Of a stretch of 64,000 nucleotides of DNA, positions 9,009 through 18,186 are shown piece by piece. A model generated the notes under the pieces. The model did no database searches. It saw only the letters and a list, made by a program, of their open reading frames with translations, and had not been told where the DNA came from. The position numbers and the translations under genes were made by a program. This DNA comes from Ostreococcus lucimarinus CCE9901 (taxonomy: Eukaryota; Chlorophyta; Mamiellophyceae; Mamiellales; Bathycoccaceae). The stretch is taken from assembly GCF_000092065.1 (NCBI RefSeq), contig NC_009365.1, positions 434,001-498,000 of the forward strand, in the 5' to 3' direction. Every line of letters begins with the position of its first letter. Positions within the stretch are counted from its first letter, which is position 1.

Positions 9009-9046
9009 CGTCGCCACTGCGCGTCGCGCACTGCGCGTTCGGCGTC
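9009..9046. promoter_or_regulatory. 38-bp divergent intergenic spacer
   Basis: Only 38 bp separate the start codons of the divergent repeat-monooxygenase fusion gene (ATG at 9008, minus) and the FAM192A-like gene (ATG at 9047, plus). If both starts are right, both 5' UTRs and core promoters must overlap each other or the neighbouring coding sequences. No TATA-like motif is visible. A later Met of the FAM192A-like protein (ATG at 9065) is an alternative that would widen the gap slightly. Confidence 0.5.
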
Positions 9047-9763
9047 ATGGCGCCGGGCGTCGAGATGGTGCGCGTCGAGCGCGCCGAGCGCGCGTACGAT
9101 CGAGAGAAAGCGCTCGGTCGAGACGCCGCGAGCGTGTTCCCGTCGCTCGCGCGCGACGGCGACGGCGCCGCCGACGGAGACGCGCGAAAAGACGACGACG
9201 ACGCGACGCGCAAAAAGTTTGTCACCGAGAGCGAGCTCGAACGACTTCGCGCGCTCGGCGGGAGCGACGGCGGGGACGCGAGCGGCGCGAGCGACGCGCG
9301 AAACGACGACGCGAACGCGGGTAAACCGCTGTATCAAATCCTGGCCGAGCGCCGGGAAGAGAAAGATCGCGAGTTTCAAGAGCAGTGGGCGTCGATGAAG
9401 GTTGGGAAGAATAAACCGCTGGACGAGGAGGAGGTGGAATTTTTAGATGAAATCGAGAGCGAACGACGGGCGGCGGAGACGAAGAGGAAGCGCGAGGAAG
9501 ACGGTGAGTTAGAGGCGTTTAAACGGGCGCAGCGAGGGGACGATCAGGGAGGGATGACGACGACGAAGGGCGACGGAGAGACGGCGACGACGAGCGCGCC
9601 GGCGGCGGTGGTGGCGAGGAAGCGACCGTCCGCGGGCGTGCGAGCGAAACCGAAGACGGCGATCGCGAGCGAGACGAAGGAGACGGACGATGCGAGCGAG
9701 GGGCTCGGCGGTCTTTTGGGCGATTACGGCTCCGATTCGGACGACGACATCGCGGACTCGTAG
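9047..9763 (+). CDS. FAM192A/Fyv6-domain splicing factor (NIP30-like)
   Basis: A 238-residue, highly charged protein. Residues about 55-150 carry the FAM192A/Fyv6 N-terminal domain signature: KFVTESELERLR, PLYQILAERREEKDREFQ, then LDEEEVEFLDEIE followed by a basic helix. The rest is low-complexity (Thr, Ala, acidic) and ends in a conserved-looking acidic tail (GLLGDYGSDSDDDI). In yeast and human, the family acts in the spliceosome around the second catalytic step; the human protein also binds proteasome activator PA28gamma. Nuclear location is inferred from the family. It lies just upstream of the Cu-ATPase gene on the same strand. Confidence 0.82.
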   Translation: MAPGVEMVRVERAERAYDREKALGRDAASVFPSLARDGDGAADGDARKDDDDATRKKFVTESELERLRALGGSDGGDASGASDARNDDANAGKPLYQILAERREEKDREFQEQWASMKVGKNKPLDEEEVEFLDEIESERRAAETKRKREEDGELEAFKRAQRGDDQGGMTTTKGDGETATTSAPAAVVARKRPSAGVRAKPKTAIASETKETDDASEGLGGLLGDYGSDSDDDIADS

Positions 9764-9874
9764 TTCGGCGGCGCAAAGGCGGCGCGTCGAATTCGCTTCA
9801 TGTTATTTTGATGAACCAATCAAGCCTCATTCGCGCGCGCGCGTCGTCGTCAGCGTCGTCGACGTCGCGAAGAC

Positions 9875-12874
9875 ATGATCGCATCCTCGCTTGGCGTCGC
9901 CCGAACGTCGTTCGAGCCGCGTCAGAGCGCCGCGGAACGACGAATACGACGCGTTTCTGCGCACCAGTCCACAACCCCCGAAGGCGTTCGCGGATGCGTC
10001 GTCGTGCGACGCCACCGCGGGCGTTCGAGCTCGCGTTGCGTCGCGCGCGCGGTGCATTACGCATGTGATGACGCCACGCCGTCGTGCGTCGCGCGCGATG
10101 CGCACGCGTGCGGACGAAATGGTGCGAGATACGATCCACTCAGGTTGTTGCTTCGGGACGGGACGTCCACGCGCGAGACGACGCGGCGACTGGTGCGATG
10201 TGTGCGATGCGGCGCCGCGGGCGAGAGTCGCGAAAAGAATGAGATGGTAGCGTCGAGCTGTGGGAAAGCGGACGAACGCGTGCGAGGGAAGGTGCGGCGA
10301 GCGTTGCTCGCGAGCGCGGCGAGCGCGGGCGGGTTCGCGGGACGCGCGGGAGCGTTATCGGGAGACGGCGGTTCTGGAGGCGCGGTGGGCGATGGTGGTG
10401 GGGGCGACGACGGTGGTTCGTTCGGTTCAAGTGGAGATAAACCCATATTTGCGTCCAGTGGTCGAAGTGGAGATGGAATTTTGGAGGAAGTGGTGATGCT
10501 TGACGTGCACGGCATGCACTGCGGCGGATGCGCGGCGAGCGTGCGGAAAATCTTGGAGGGCGATGACGCCGTGCGAAGCGCGTCGGTGAATTTGGCCAAT
10601 GAGTCCGCCATGGTACGCATTAATTTAGCGATGGGCAAGCTTGAGGGAGGTGAATTTGAAAATGCCGTGAAGGAGGCGGCAAAGAGTGTCGGCACCAAGT
10701 TGGCTGAGCTCGTCACTGCCGCAGGGTTCCCGACGTCTCTGCGCGACGCTGGTGGAGTCGCTGTTGCGGGAGTTACGGGTGCCGAGGCGACGAAACTAAA
10801 GAGAGACGAACGTTTGCGACGGATTAAAGAAAGCACGCAGCGCGTGATCGTGGCTTGGGCTCTCGCGAGCGCGTGCTTGTTGGGACACGTTTCACATTTT
10901 TTCCACGCGAGCGCGCCGTGGCTCAGAGTCTTGCACAGTAATCCCGTTCACATCACGCTCTCGCTCTTTGCCATGGCAGGACCAGGGCGTCAGATTTTGA
11001 TTGATGGCTGGCAAAGTTTGCGACGAGGAGGTCCGAATATGAACACGTTGGTATCCCTCGGAGCCATGGCATCTTTTTCGATGAGCACGGCGGCCATGAT
11101 GCTCCCAGGCTTAGGTTGGCCCACGTTCTTCGAGGAGCCCGTCATGTTACTAGCATTCGTACTTCTTGGGAGAGCAGTCGAGGAACGTGCCAAGCTTCAA
11201 GCAACGAGTGATATGTCTGCGCTACTGAATCTAGTGCCAGAGACCGCTCGCTTGGTGTCATCGACTTCCACGGCAAACGGAGATGAGCCATACTATCGTA
11301 CAGTTCCGACGTCTGTCATCGAAGTAAAGGATAAAATCATCGTTTTACCTGGAGATAGAATTCCCATCGATGGCACGGTAGTGAGTGGATGCAGTACGGT
11401 GGATGAAGCCGCCATCACTGGCGAGCCAATCCCTCGGCCGAAAAAAGCCGGCGACACGGTAGCGGCGGGAACAGTGAACTGTGATGGCGTTTTGACGATT
11501 GAAGTCGTGTCTTCAGGAGAAGAAACGCAAGTAGCTGGTATCGTTCGCATGGTGGAGTCAGCGCAACAACGCGAAGCGCCAGTGCAGCGACTTGCAGATC
11601 AAGTCTCTGGCAAGTTTGTGTACGGTGTGATGGCAGCGAGCGCGGCGACGTTCACGTTTTGGAGCACCGTCGGCACGAAAGTCTTCCCCGGTGTTCTTGC
11701 GACAGCTGCTTCGGCAACTAATGCACCAATTTTGATTGCACTTCAAATGACGGCGTCAGTCTTAGTCGTTGCGTGCCCGTGTGCTCTTGGTTTGGCGACG
11801 CCGACGGCGGTACTCGTCGGCACGGCGCTCGGCGCCCGCCATGGCCTTCTCATTCGCGGTGGAGACATCTTAGAAAAAGCCAACAATTTAGACACCGTTA
11901 TTTTCGACAAAACTGGAACGTTGACTATTGGTAAACCAGTATTGACGGAAACGCGCACAAGCGGGGGCTTTAGCGACGCTGAAATCATCGCTCTTGCGGG
12001 AGCGGTCGAGCGAAACTGTCGCCACCCGTTGGCGTTAGCCATCACCGAAGCGGCTGATAAGCAAGGAATTCCCCGGCATTCAGTTGATGAAGGAACGTTC
12101 AAGCAGGAGCCCGGCGCTGGAGCGAGTGCTGTGGTGAATAAGAAGCTGGTTTCCGTCGGCACAACCTTCTACATTCAAGGCAACAATACCGTGCCGATGG
12201 AGCTGATCAATGCCGTGGACAACCCAGGTCGCACGCCGGTGTACGTCGGAATCGATGGCAAAATCGTGGGTGTTTTAGAGATGCAAGACGAAATTCGTAA
12301 GGACGCGGCCGAAACCATCAAGCGACTTCATGCGAAGAATATACAAACTATCATGATTTCGGGCGACAGGCTTGAAACGGCCCAAGCAGTAGGCAAACTC
12401 GTGGGCATCGATGAAAAGTACGTATACGGGGATGTACGACCCGAGGGAAAAGCTGAACTCGTACAAGACTTTCAGTCGAAGGGCAAATGCGTCGCAATGG
12501 TCGGTGATGGTATCAACGACGCCGCAGCTTTGGCACAGGCAGACATCGGCATCGCCATGGCGGGCGGCGTCGGCGCCGCAAGCGAAGTCGCTTCCATCGT
12601 CTTGCTCGGCGATAGATTACCGCAAGTCGGCGATGCGATCGACTTGAGCAGAGCAACGTTTAACAAAATTAAGCAGAATCTGTGTTGGGCTTTTGGGTAC
12701 AACCTGATCGGTATTCCGATAGCCGCTGGCGCTTTATTGCCAGCATATGGATTGTCGCTCACGCCATCCGTGGCGGGCGCCATCATGGGATTTTCATCCC
12801 TTGGTGTCATGGGGAACTCTTTACTTTTGAAACTAAAAGGTCGAGAGCTTTCGAAGGCCGAGGAAGATGATTAA
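9875..12874 (+). CDS. PAA1: Chloroplast Cu(I)-transporting P1B-type ATPase (PAA1/HMA6-like)
   Basis: A 999-residue heavy-metal ATPase. An Arg/Ser-rich N-terminus of about 200 residues is a likely transit peptide. A heavy-metal-associated domain carries GMHCGGC near residue 213. The transport signature CPC is near 632 (VACPCALGLATPT), the phosphorylation motif DKTGTLT near 679, the HP motif near 715, and the hinge GDGINDAAALAQADIGIAM near 877. Six to eight hydrophobic segments are arranged as in P1B-1 pumps. Similarity is closest to plant PAA1, which imports copper into the plastid for plastocyanin and Cu/Zn-SOD; PAA2 is the alternative. Single exon. The upstream gap from FAM192A is 111 bp. 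Confidence 0.9.
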   Translation: MIASSLGVARTSFEPRQSAAERRIRRVSAHQSTTPEGVRGCVVVRRHRGRSSSRCVARAVHYACDDATPSCVARDAHACGRNGARYDPLRLLLRDGTSTRETTRRLVRCVRCGAAGESREKNEMVASSCGKADERVRGKVRRALLASAASAGGFAGRAGALSGDGGSGGAVGDGGGGDDGGSFGSSGDKPIFASSGRSGDGILEEVVMLDVHGMHCGGCAASVRKILEGDDAVRSASVNLANESAMVRINLAMGKLEGGEFENAVKEAAKSVGTKLAELVTAAGFPTSLRDAGGVAVAGVTGAEATKLKRDERLRRIKESTQRVIVAWALASACLLGHVSHFFHASAPWLRVLHSNPVHITLSLFAMAGPGRQILIDGWQSLRRGGPNMNTLVSLGAMASFSMSTAAMMLPGLGWPTFFEEPVMLLAFVLLGRAVEERAKLQATSDMSALLNLVPETARLVSSTSTANGDEPYYRTVPTSVIEVKDKIIVLPGDRIPIDGTVVSGCSTVDEAAITGEPIPRPKKAGDTVAAGTVNCDGVLTIEVVSSGEETQVAGIVRMVESAQQREAPVQRLADQVSGKFVYGVMAASAATFTFWSTVGTKVFPGVLATAASATNAPILIALQMTASVLVVACPCALGLATPTAVLVGTALGARHGLLIRGGDILEKANNLDTVIFDKTGTLTIGKPVLTETRTSGGFSDAEIIALAGAVERNCRHPLALAITEAADKQGIPRHSVDEGTFKQEPGAGASAVVNKKLVSVGTTFYIQGNNTVPMELINAVDNPGRTPVYVGIDGKIVGVLEMQDEIRKDAAETIKRLHAKNIQTIMISGDRLETAQAVGKLVGIDEKYVYGDVRPEGKAELVQDFQSKGKCVAMVGDGINDAAALAQADIGIAMAGGVGAASEVASIVLLGDRLPQVGDAIDLSRATFNKIKQNLCWAFGYNLIGIPIAAGALLPAYGLSLTPSVAGAIMGFSSLGVMGNSLLLKLKGRELSKAEEDD

Positions 12875-12949
12875 GACAAGTAGAACTCTTAGGATACTGT
12901 TGTAGCAGCAATCAATTGAAATTATTTCTAAGTTGGTGAGCAAACTCCA

Positions 12950-13816
12950 CTACTTTTGCGCTTGAGCGAAGAACTCCTTTCCGCGATCTTCGATCTCCTT
13001 CAAGTATTCCGCCTGCACGCGCTGCGCGTACGATCCGTTCGGAAGATTCAGCACCACACCCTCCATGCGTCGCTGCAGATCCTTCGCGAACGCCGTCTCG
13101 TTGTAGCCTTCATTGGAAATTTCGGCAAAGCTTGTCGGCCACGCCTCGGCATTGGAGCGAATCACCTTGTCGAGCGCGGAAGACTTCTCATCCAGCTCGC
13201 GCGCGGCGTACAATTGCAACAATCTTTGCAAAATATGCACCATACCATCGAGTCCGTTCTCGTCAGACTTACGAATCCACGCGTAGAGCGTGTTCAACGT
13301 GCGCTCATCCACCGTCACCGCTTGGAGCTCATTGCGCATGCGCTCCAACGCGTCGGCTCGCAGAGGCACGTCGAATTCCCCCGAAGACGGGTCCGCGGCC
13401 GCCCCGACGACTCTTTGCAAGCTCTCGCTCGCCTCCTCCATCGTGCTCTCGGTCTTCTCAACCATAGCCTCGATGAGTTTCATGCACTTGGTCGCCGTGT
13501 CCATGATTTTCGTCTTCGTCGCGCTCTCCGTCGCCGTGTCGCTCCTCGACGCGAATCGCATCCACATCTTTTGATCAAACATCAGCACGTTCTCGACGAC
13601 AATCTTCCCTAACTCCTCTTCGCTCGCGCTCGCGAGCATGAGATCGATCACGGCGTCCATCGCCGCGAGTTCGCTCACCGCGTTGTCCTTCCCGGCGGCG
13701 TGCGCGACGACGAACCGTTTCGTCGTCTTCGTTCGCATCGCGCGCGCCGCGCCCCGTCTCGCGCGCGTCGCCGTCGCCGTCGGCGTCTTCACCGCGCGCG
13801 TCGCCATCGTCGTCAT
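12950..13816 (-). CDS. Conserved chloroplast-targeted protein of unknown function
   Basis: A 288-residue protein from the ATG at 13816. The Thr/Ala/Arg-rich first 40-50 residues look like a plastid transit peptide. The remainder is alpha-helical: LAAMDAVIDLMLA, then VVENVLMFDQKMWMRFASR, and near the end SYAQRVQAEYLKEIEDR. It resembles a plant family of uncharacterised plastid proteins of similar size that I know only by general sequence character. No catalytic motif or membrane segment is visible. The frame is open upstream to 14404 without a credible start, and that stretch is antisense to the serine acetyltransferase gene. The divergent start codons are 220 bp apart. Confidence 0.7.
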   Translation of the reverse strand: MTTMATRAVKTPTATATRARRGAARAMRTKTTKRFVVAHAAGKDNAVSELAAMDAVIDLMLASASEEELGKIVVENVLMFDQKMWMRFASRSDTATESATKTKIMDTATKCMKLIEAMVEKTESTMEEASESLQRVVGAAADPSSGEFDVPLRADALERMRNELQAVTVDERTLNTLYAWIRKSDENGLDGMVHILQRLLQLYAARELDEKSSALDKVIRSNAEAWPTSFAEISNEGYNETAFAKDLQRRMEGVVLNLPNGSYAQRVQAEYLKEIEDRGKEFFAQAQK

Positions 13817-14036
13817 CGCGCGTCGCGTCGCGCGGCGCCTTCTGACGTCCGGCGGCGTCGCTTTATCCGCAGCGACGTCGACGCGCGAGGCGCGGCGCGG
13901 CGAGCGCACAGCGCGACGCGACGCGACGCGGGCGAGCGAGCGCACAGCGCGCGCGACGGACGGACCCGACGCGCGGCCGTCGACGACGAAGGAAGGCAAG
14001 AGACGGAGAGGTCGACGCGCGCGCGAACGACCGCCC

Positions 14037-14849
14037 ATGGCGTCGACGTCGAAATCGCCGCGTGATGATCCCATATGGACGTCCCTGCGCGCCGGCGCGC
14101 AGGCGTTGGTGGATAAAGAACCGTTGATGGGTGGGTTCGTGTACGCCACGATCCTGAACCAACCGACGTTCGAGCGCGCGTTGGGGTTCTTGTTGGCTTC
14201 TAAAATTGCAAACGCCACGATACTCGCGGGGCAGTGGAACGATTTGATTATGGATGCCATGAACGCGACGAACGAGGGAAAAAATCGAGAATATAACGGA
14301 CCTGGAACGGGTTCGATCGGGGACGCCGCGCGAGCGGACCTCAAGGCGATCGTCGAACGCGATCCAGCGTGCCCGTCGTACACGCACGCGTTTTGCTTCT
14401 TCAAAGGGTTTCAGGGACTGCAGGCGCAACGCGTGGCACACTGGCTTTGGGGACATCAGCGAAAAGTTTTGGCGTGTAAGATGCAAAGCTTGATTTCAGA
14501 GGTGTACGGGATGGATCTTCACCCGGCGGCGAGATTCGGGCGAGGGATCATGATCGACCACGGGCACGGAGTCGTCGTCGGCGAGACGGCGGTCGTGGAC
14601 GACGATTGCACGCTCTTGCACGGGGTGACCTTGGGGGGGACAGGGAAAGTGCGAGGTGATAGACATCCAAAGCTCGGCAAGCGCGTCGTCGTCGGGTCGA
14701 ACGCAAGCGTACTCGGGAATATTAAAGTTGGGCACGACTGCAAAATTGGCGCGGGCGCCGCCCTCATGCACGACTTACCACCGAGAACAACAGTCGTTGG
14801 TCACAAAGGACGCGTGGTGACGAAGAAGCAGATAACATCGAAGCTTTAA
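14037..14849 (+). CDS. SAT: Serine O-acetyltransferase ending in SKL
   Basis: A 270-residue CysE-family enzyme that makes O-acetylserine from serine and acetyl-CoA, the first committed step of cysteine synthesis. The N-terminal helical domain (PLMGGFVYATILNQ) is followed by the left-handed beta-helix: HPAARFGRGIMIDHGHG, VVVGETAVV, LLHGVTLGGTGK, GDRHPKLG. The Asp/His pair in MIDHG and the His in GDRH, both catalytic in the family, are present. The C-terminus ends TSKL rather than in the Ile-ended tail that bacterial and plant enzymes insert into O-acetylserine sulfhydrylase. SKL is a canonical peroxisomal signal. The chosen ATG gives no transit peptide; the frame is open upstream, where it is antisense to the neighbouring gene. 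Confidence 0.9.
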   Translation: MASTSKSPRDDPIWTSLRAGAQALVDKEPLMGGFVYATILNQPTFERALGFLLASKIANATILAGQWNDLIMDAMNATNEGKNREYNGPGTGSIGDAARADLKAIVERDPACPSYTHAFCFFKGFQGLQAQRVAHWLWGHQRKVLACKMQSLISEVYGMDLHPAARFGRGIMIDHGHGVVVGETAVVDDDCTLLHGVTLGGTGKVRGDRHPKLGKRVVVGSNASVLGNIKVGHDCKIGAGAALMHDLPPRTTVVGHKGRVVTKKQITSKL

Positions 14850-14942
14850 TCGGCGCTAGTTATTCCTAAATCTATTAGTTCGTAGCCTAACATAACCTAT
14901 TTTTCATGTAATTGTACATACCACTGACTGCTTTCATTTTGC

Positions 14943-17858
14943 TCATTTCAAATGATCCGCGTTTGGTTCGGCACTGACGTTCTCCCACGCAAGATTACCT
15001 CCCGGGCGCCGCACTGTCCCTTGTAGCCAAAATTCGGCCTTCTCGCTGATTTTCGATCTTGCGCTGAGCGTAGACGCTCCACTCGCTAAAGTTTTCCACG
15101 CGTTCACATCGCCAAGCTTGCCGCGCGCTGGTCCTCCAATGGCCCGCTTCAGGCGCACGCAGACGACGCCGGCCAGGGTTTTGGAATCAATGAACTCCGT
15201 CATTGGAACCATCTTCGACGAAACGTCCCAAAACGGTAGTTTTGGGATGGCTGGCAACCACTGTGGCACTTCGCTCCTCCAGATGACAGAGAACAGAGCG
15301 ATGAGACGGTCCACGAGCGATTCGCCCGCAAATGATTCGGCTACCAAATCTTCCTCAGACTCCTCGACGATCGTTTTACCGATAAATGAGTCGAGGACTT
15401 CGACAATGAGCTGCAAAAAATCATCTTTGAGTTCATTGGACATGAGCACGTAACCAATCAACGGGATGAGTGTTAGAATCTGCACCCAAATGAGGAGTAG
15501 TTTGTGCGAAACGTCTCGCGTCGACAGAGCCAATTCTTTGAGCTGTTGAATCGCACCCTTGACGATTCCTATCGCCGCGTCACGCTTGCGTTTGACGATA
15601 TTATGTAGTAAACATAGCCGAAATTCGACAAGGCTCTGAGCGATTTCCCATCGACGCGCAGCGTTTGAGTCATCCCAGTAAGCACCTTGAAGTACGCCGT
15701 CAACATTCGCATCATCGCAAACTCTGCCACCGACGTACGAAAGGACATCCGTTGTGACGTCGTCGCCTATTCCACCCACGAGTTCGGCAAGTAATCTGAC
15801 TCGAGAGGGCTTTAGCACTAGCGCACCGACAACAACTCGCGAAAAGACTGAGTGCGCATCTCGCGAACATTTGAATTCATCGTGCACACACTTCAATTCC
15901 TCCAGCTTGGAAAGCAAATCAGCGTAGGTGACCGCGTGAAACAATTCAAGCAGTCGCTTTTCCTCGTCTGTAGAGATTTCAAAATGCTTTGACACATCTG
16001 CCGTAGAGTGAGGCGGGGTGAGCGCCCTCGATATTGTGGCGTCTGACATTTCATTCGCCGATTCGAGGAGTTGTTTCAGAGTGCGCACCATCGAGTCGTC
16101 CAGTTTGGACTCTCGCTCGTCATTGTTTCGCACGATCTGGCTCATGTATTCGCGAAACGCCGCGAGCGATTTCTGCGACGCGCCTGAATCTTTGTGCTCG
16201 ACGATACCCTCCACCATAATGAAATTCAACAACTGAGAAAGGTCCACGACTTTGCCCCACAGCAACTCAATCAGCAGTTCTGAGATGCACTTGGTGTAAT
16301 CTTCACGCGCTACTATCATGGTTCTTTCTTTGATCCAGTCAAACACGTATATATTTAATCTAGAAGAAGTTTCCGCGAGTTCGACGAAAAAGATTCGTAC
16401 CGCTGTGCGACGCTTCATTGCCTCGTCTTCCGAAACATCCATGCACCAATCGCACGAAGTCTTCACCATAGACTTCATCGCAAGCTCTTCACTTTCCTCT
16501 CGATCAATGTACTTTCGCGCGATCGTACGCGACGCTACTTGGTCTAGATTACTTTCCAGCAACTTGTGTAACGTCTCAATAAGATTTCGGGCCTTTATGG
16601 TGATCAATTCTGGGCTCGCCGCTTGCGCGAGCGATTTCACGCGATTGTCGACGTCGTCGAGCACACTGCACAGTCGTTGTGACAACGGCATTTTCTTTCT
16701 CTGAAAGTCACGCCGCAAATTAGTGATGATGTTCAGGCCTCCGTCCCGCGGTGCGGCGACGAACGCATCCATATTCGCGGCGGCGACGGAGGCCACGACA
16801 TCACTTAAGCTTATCACGAGATACTTGTCCGACTGTCCCCTCTCTTTCAAAATCTCCTGTAAACACCACGAGACTCTGTCCACCAGACCAACTGAATCTG
16901 CGTGCGACTTTGAAGCCTGAGGCACGAGCGTGCGTAAAGCTGGGCTCAGCGCCCGAGCAAAATCATGAGCGCTTCCAGTTCTCTGCCGCTTTTGTTCATT
17001 CATAAATCGCAGAAACTCGTGCAAGTACTTTTGCTGATCCACCAAGTCTTCCTCGACTGAATAGTTCGCTAACGCTAGGACGTACTTTAATTCCGTCTCG
17101 ACACCTTCGCCACTTTGTGCCACCATTTCCTCGTCGCGCAATACATCGAAGATGTGCGCGAGTAAGTCCTCCGTCCACGCGCGTCGACACGCGTCAAAAT
17201 CTCGTTTACACTGCGATAGATAGTTCACCTTCACCATCCACATCGCGCGATGAATCGGAACGTTGTACCCATGCAAGGTTTCAAACAAATTTCGCTTCCG
17301 CACGCCGTGTGGCACGCGTCGCTCGAGCGCGTGCAATCCGACGTCGCTCGCCAAATCCCGAAAAAACGCCGCCGACTCCTCCGCGCGCGCGTGCACCAAC
17401 TCGGGCGCGCTCCACGTCTTCAACGCCTCCCCGCGTAACTCCACGTCGTAACTCCCATCATCTCTCCGTCCTCGTTTCGGCACTCTGCGCGTTTCCTTCG
17501 CCCCCTCGTTCGCATTCGCTCGTATCGCTTTCAGCGTCTCGCTCGTCGCCATTCGCGTCAACATCTCTTGCAGCGCTCGCGGCGACATAAACGTCCCGTC
17601 ATCGAACGTCGTCTTCCCATCGATCGTCTTCACCGTCCGCGCGATTCGCCACTCGCGATGCTTTTCTTCGTCGTACCCTCGTCTCACCAGCTCTCGCGTC
17701 AGTTTTTCGCTCGGAAATCGCGTCCCGTCTCGCGCCTCCGCGCGCGTCCTCGGCGGCGGTTCGACGTGCGCGCGCACGGGTCGACCGAGCGCGATCGCGG
17801 GTCGCGACGACGACGACGCGCGCGCGCGCGTCGTCGTCGTTTCGCGCGGTTTCGTCAT
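14943..17858 (-). CDS. MED12: Mediator complex subunit 12 (MED12)
   Basis: A 971-residue protein. The Med12 N-terminal domain is recognisable at about residues 150-215 (VPHGVRKRNLFETLHGYNVP, then HRAMWMVKVNYLSQ), matching plant MED12 (CRP/CCT), which tethers the CDK8/cyclin C kinase module to Mediator and represses or tunes RNA polymerase II transcription. The rest is a long alpha-helical region without motifs I can name. At under 1,000 residues it is much shorter than land-plant or animal MED12 (about 2,000). The ATG at 17858 is the best start; upstream in-frame codons are antisense to TOC64. The divergent TOC64 start lies 63 bp away. Confidence 0.85.
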   Translation of the reverse strand: MTKPRETTTTRARASSSSRPAIALGRPVRAHVEPPPRTRAEARDGTRFPSEKLTRELVRRGYDEEKHREWRIARTVKTIDGKTTFDDGTFMSPRALQEMLTRMATSETLKAIRANANEGAKETRRVPKRGRRDDGSYDVELRGEALKTWSAPELVHARAEESAAFFRDLASDVGLHALERRVPHGVRKRNLFETLHGYNVPIHRAMWMVKVNYLSQCKRDFDACRRAWTEDLLAHIFDVLRDEEMVAQSGEGVETELKYVLALANYSVEEDLVDQQKYLHEFLRFMNEQKRQRTGSAHDFARALSPALRTLVPQASKSHADSVGLVDRVSWCLQEILKERGQSDKYLVISLSDVVASVAAANMDAFVAAPRDGGLNIITNLRRDFQRKKMPLSQRLCSVLDDVDNRVKSLAQAASPELITIKARNLIETLHKLLESNLDQVASRTIARKYIDREESEELAMKSMVKTSCDWCMDVSEDEAMKRRTAVRIFFVELAETSSRLNIYVFDWIKERTMIVAREDYTKCISELLIELLWGKVVDLSQLLNFIMVEGIVEHKDSGASQKSLAAFREYMSQIVRNNDERESKLDDSMVRTLKQLLESANEMSDATISRALTPPHSTADVSKHFEISTDEEKRLLELFHAVTYADLLSKLEELKCVHDEFKCSRDAHSVFSRVVVGALVLKPSRVRLLAELVGGIGDDVTTDVLSYVGGRVCDDANVDGVLQGAYWDDSNAARRWEIAQSLVEFRLCLLHNIVKRKRDAAIGIVKGAIQQLKELALSTRDVSHKLLLIWVQILTLIPLIGYVLMSNELKDDFLQLIVEVLDSFIGKTIVEESEEDLVAESFAGESLVDRLIALFSVIWRSEVPQWLPAIPKLPFWDVSSKMVPMTEFIDSKTLAGVVCVRLKRAIGGPARGKLGDVNAWKTLASGASTLSARSKISEKAEFWLQGTVRRPGGNLAWENVSAEPNADHLK

Positions 17859-17921
17859 GTCCTCACGCGCGCATCGAGGGTCGTCGACAAAGTGACGACC
17901 GGGACGCATCGCGACATCCCG

Positions 17922-18147
17922 ATGGATCCATCGGGACGCCACGTCCAGCGGGACATCGCGACGACCATGGGGCGCGTCGCGCGAGGCGCGCGAGGCGCGG
18001 TGGCGGCGATCGTCGCCCTGGCGATCGAACTCGCGCGAAGGCGAAGGTCGAAACGGGCGACGACGACGACGACGACGATGGAAAAGACGACCGAGGCGGA
18101 CGAGCTCGGGGCGTTCGTCGAGGCTGCGGAAGATTTGAGCGAAAGGC

Positions 18148-18186
<39 letters not shown>

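Noticed and set aside
8064-9398. 444-codon plus-strand frame over the repeat-monooxygenase gene
   Set aside because: It is the antisense shadow of the repeat region and is almost pure Arg/Ser/Pro.
13817-14404. Long extension of the minus-strand plastid protein frame
   Set aside because: It is antisense to the serine acetyltransferase coding sequence; GC-rich DNA leaves many long open antisense frames.
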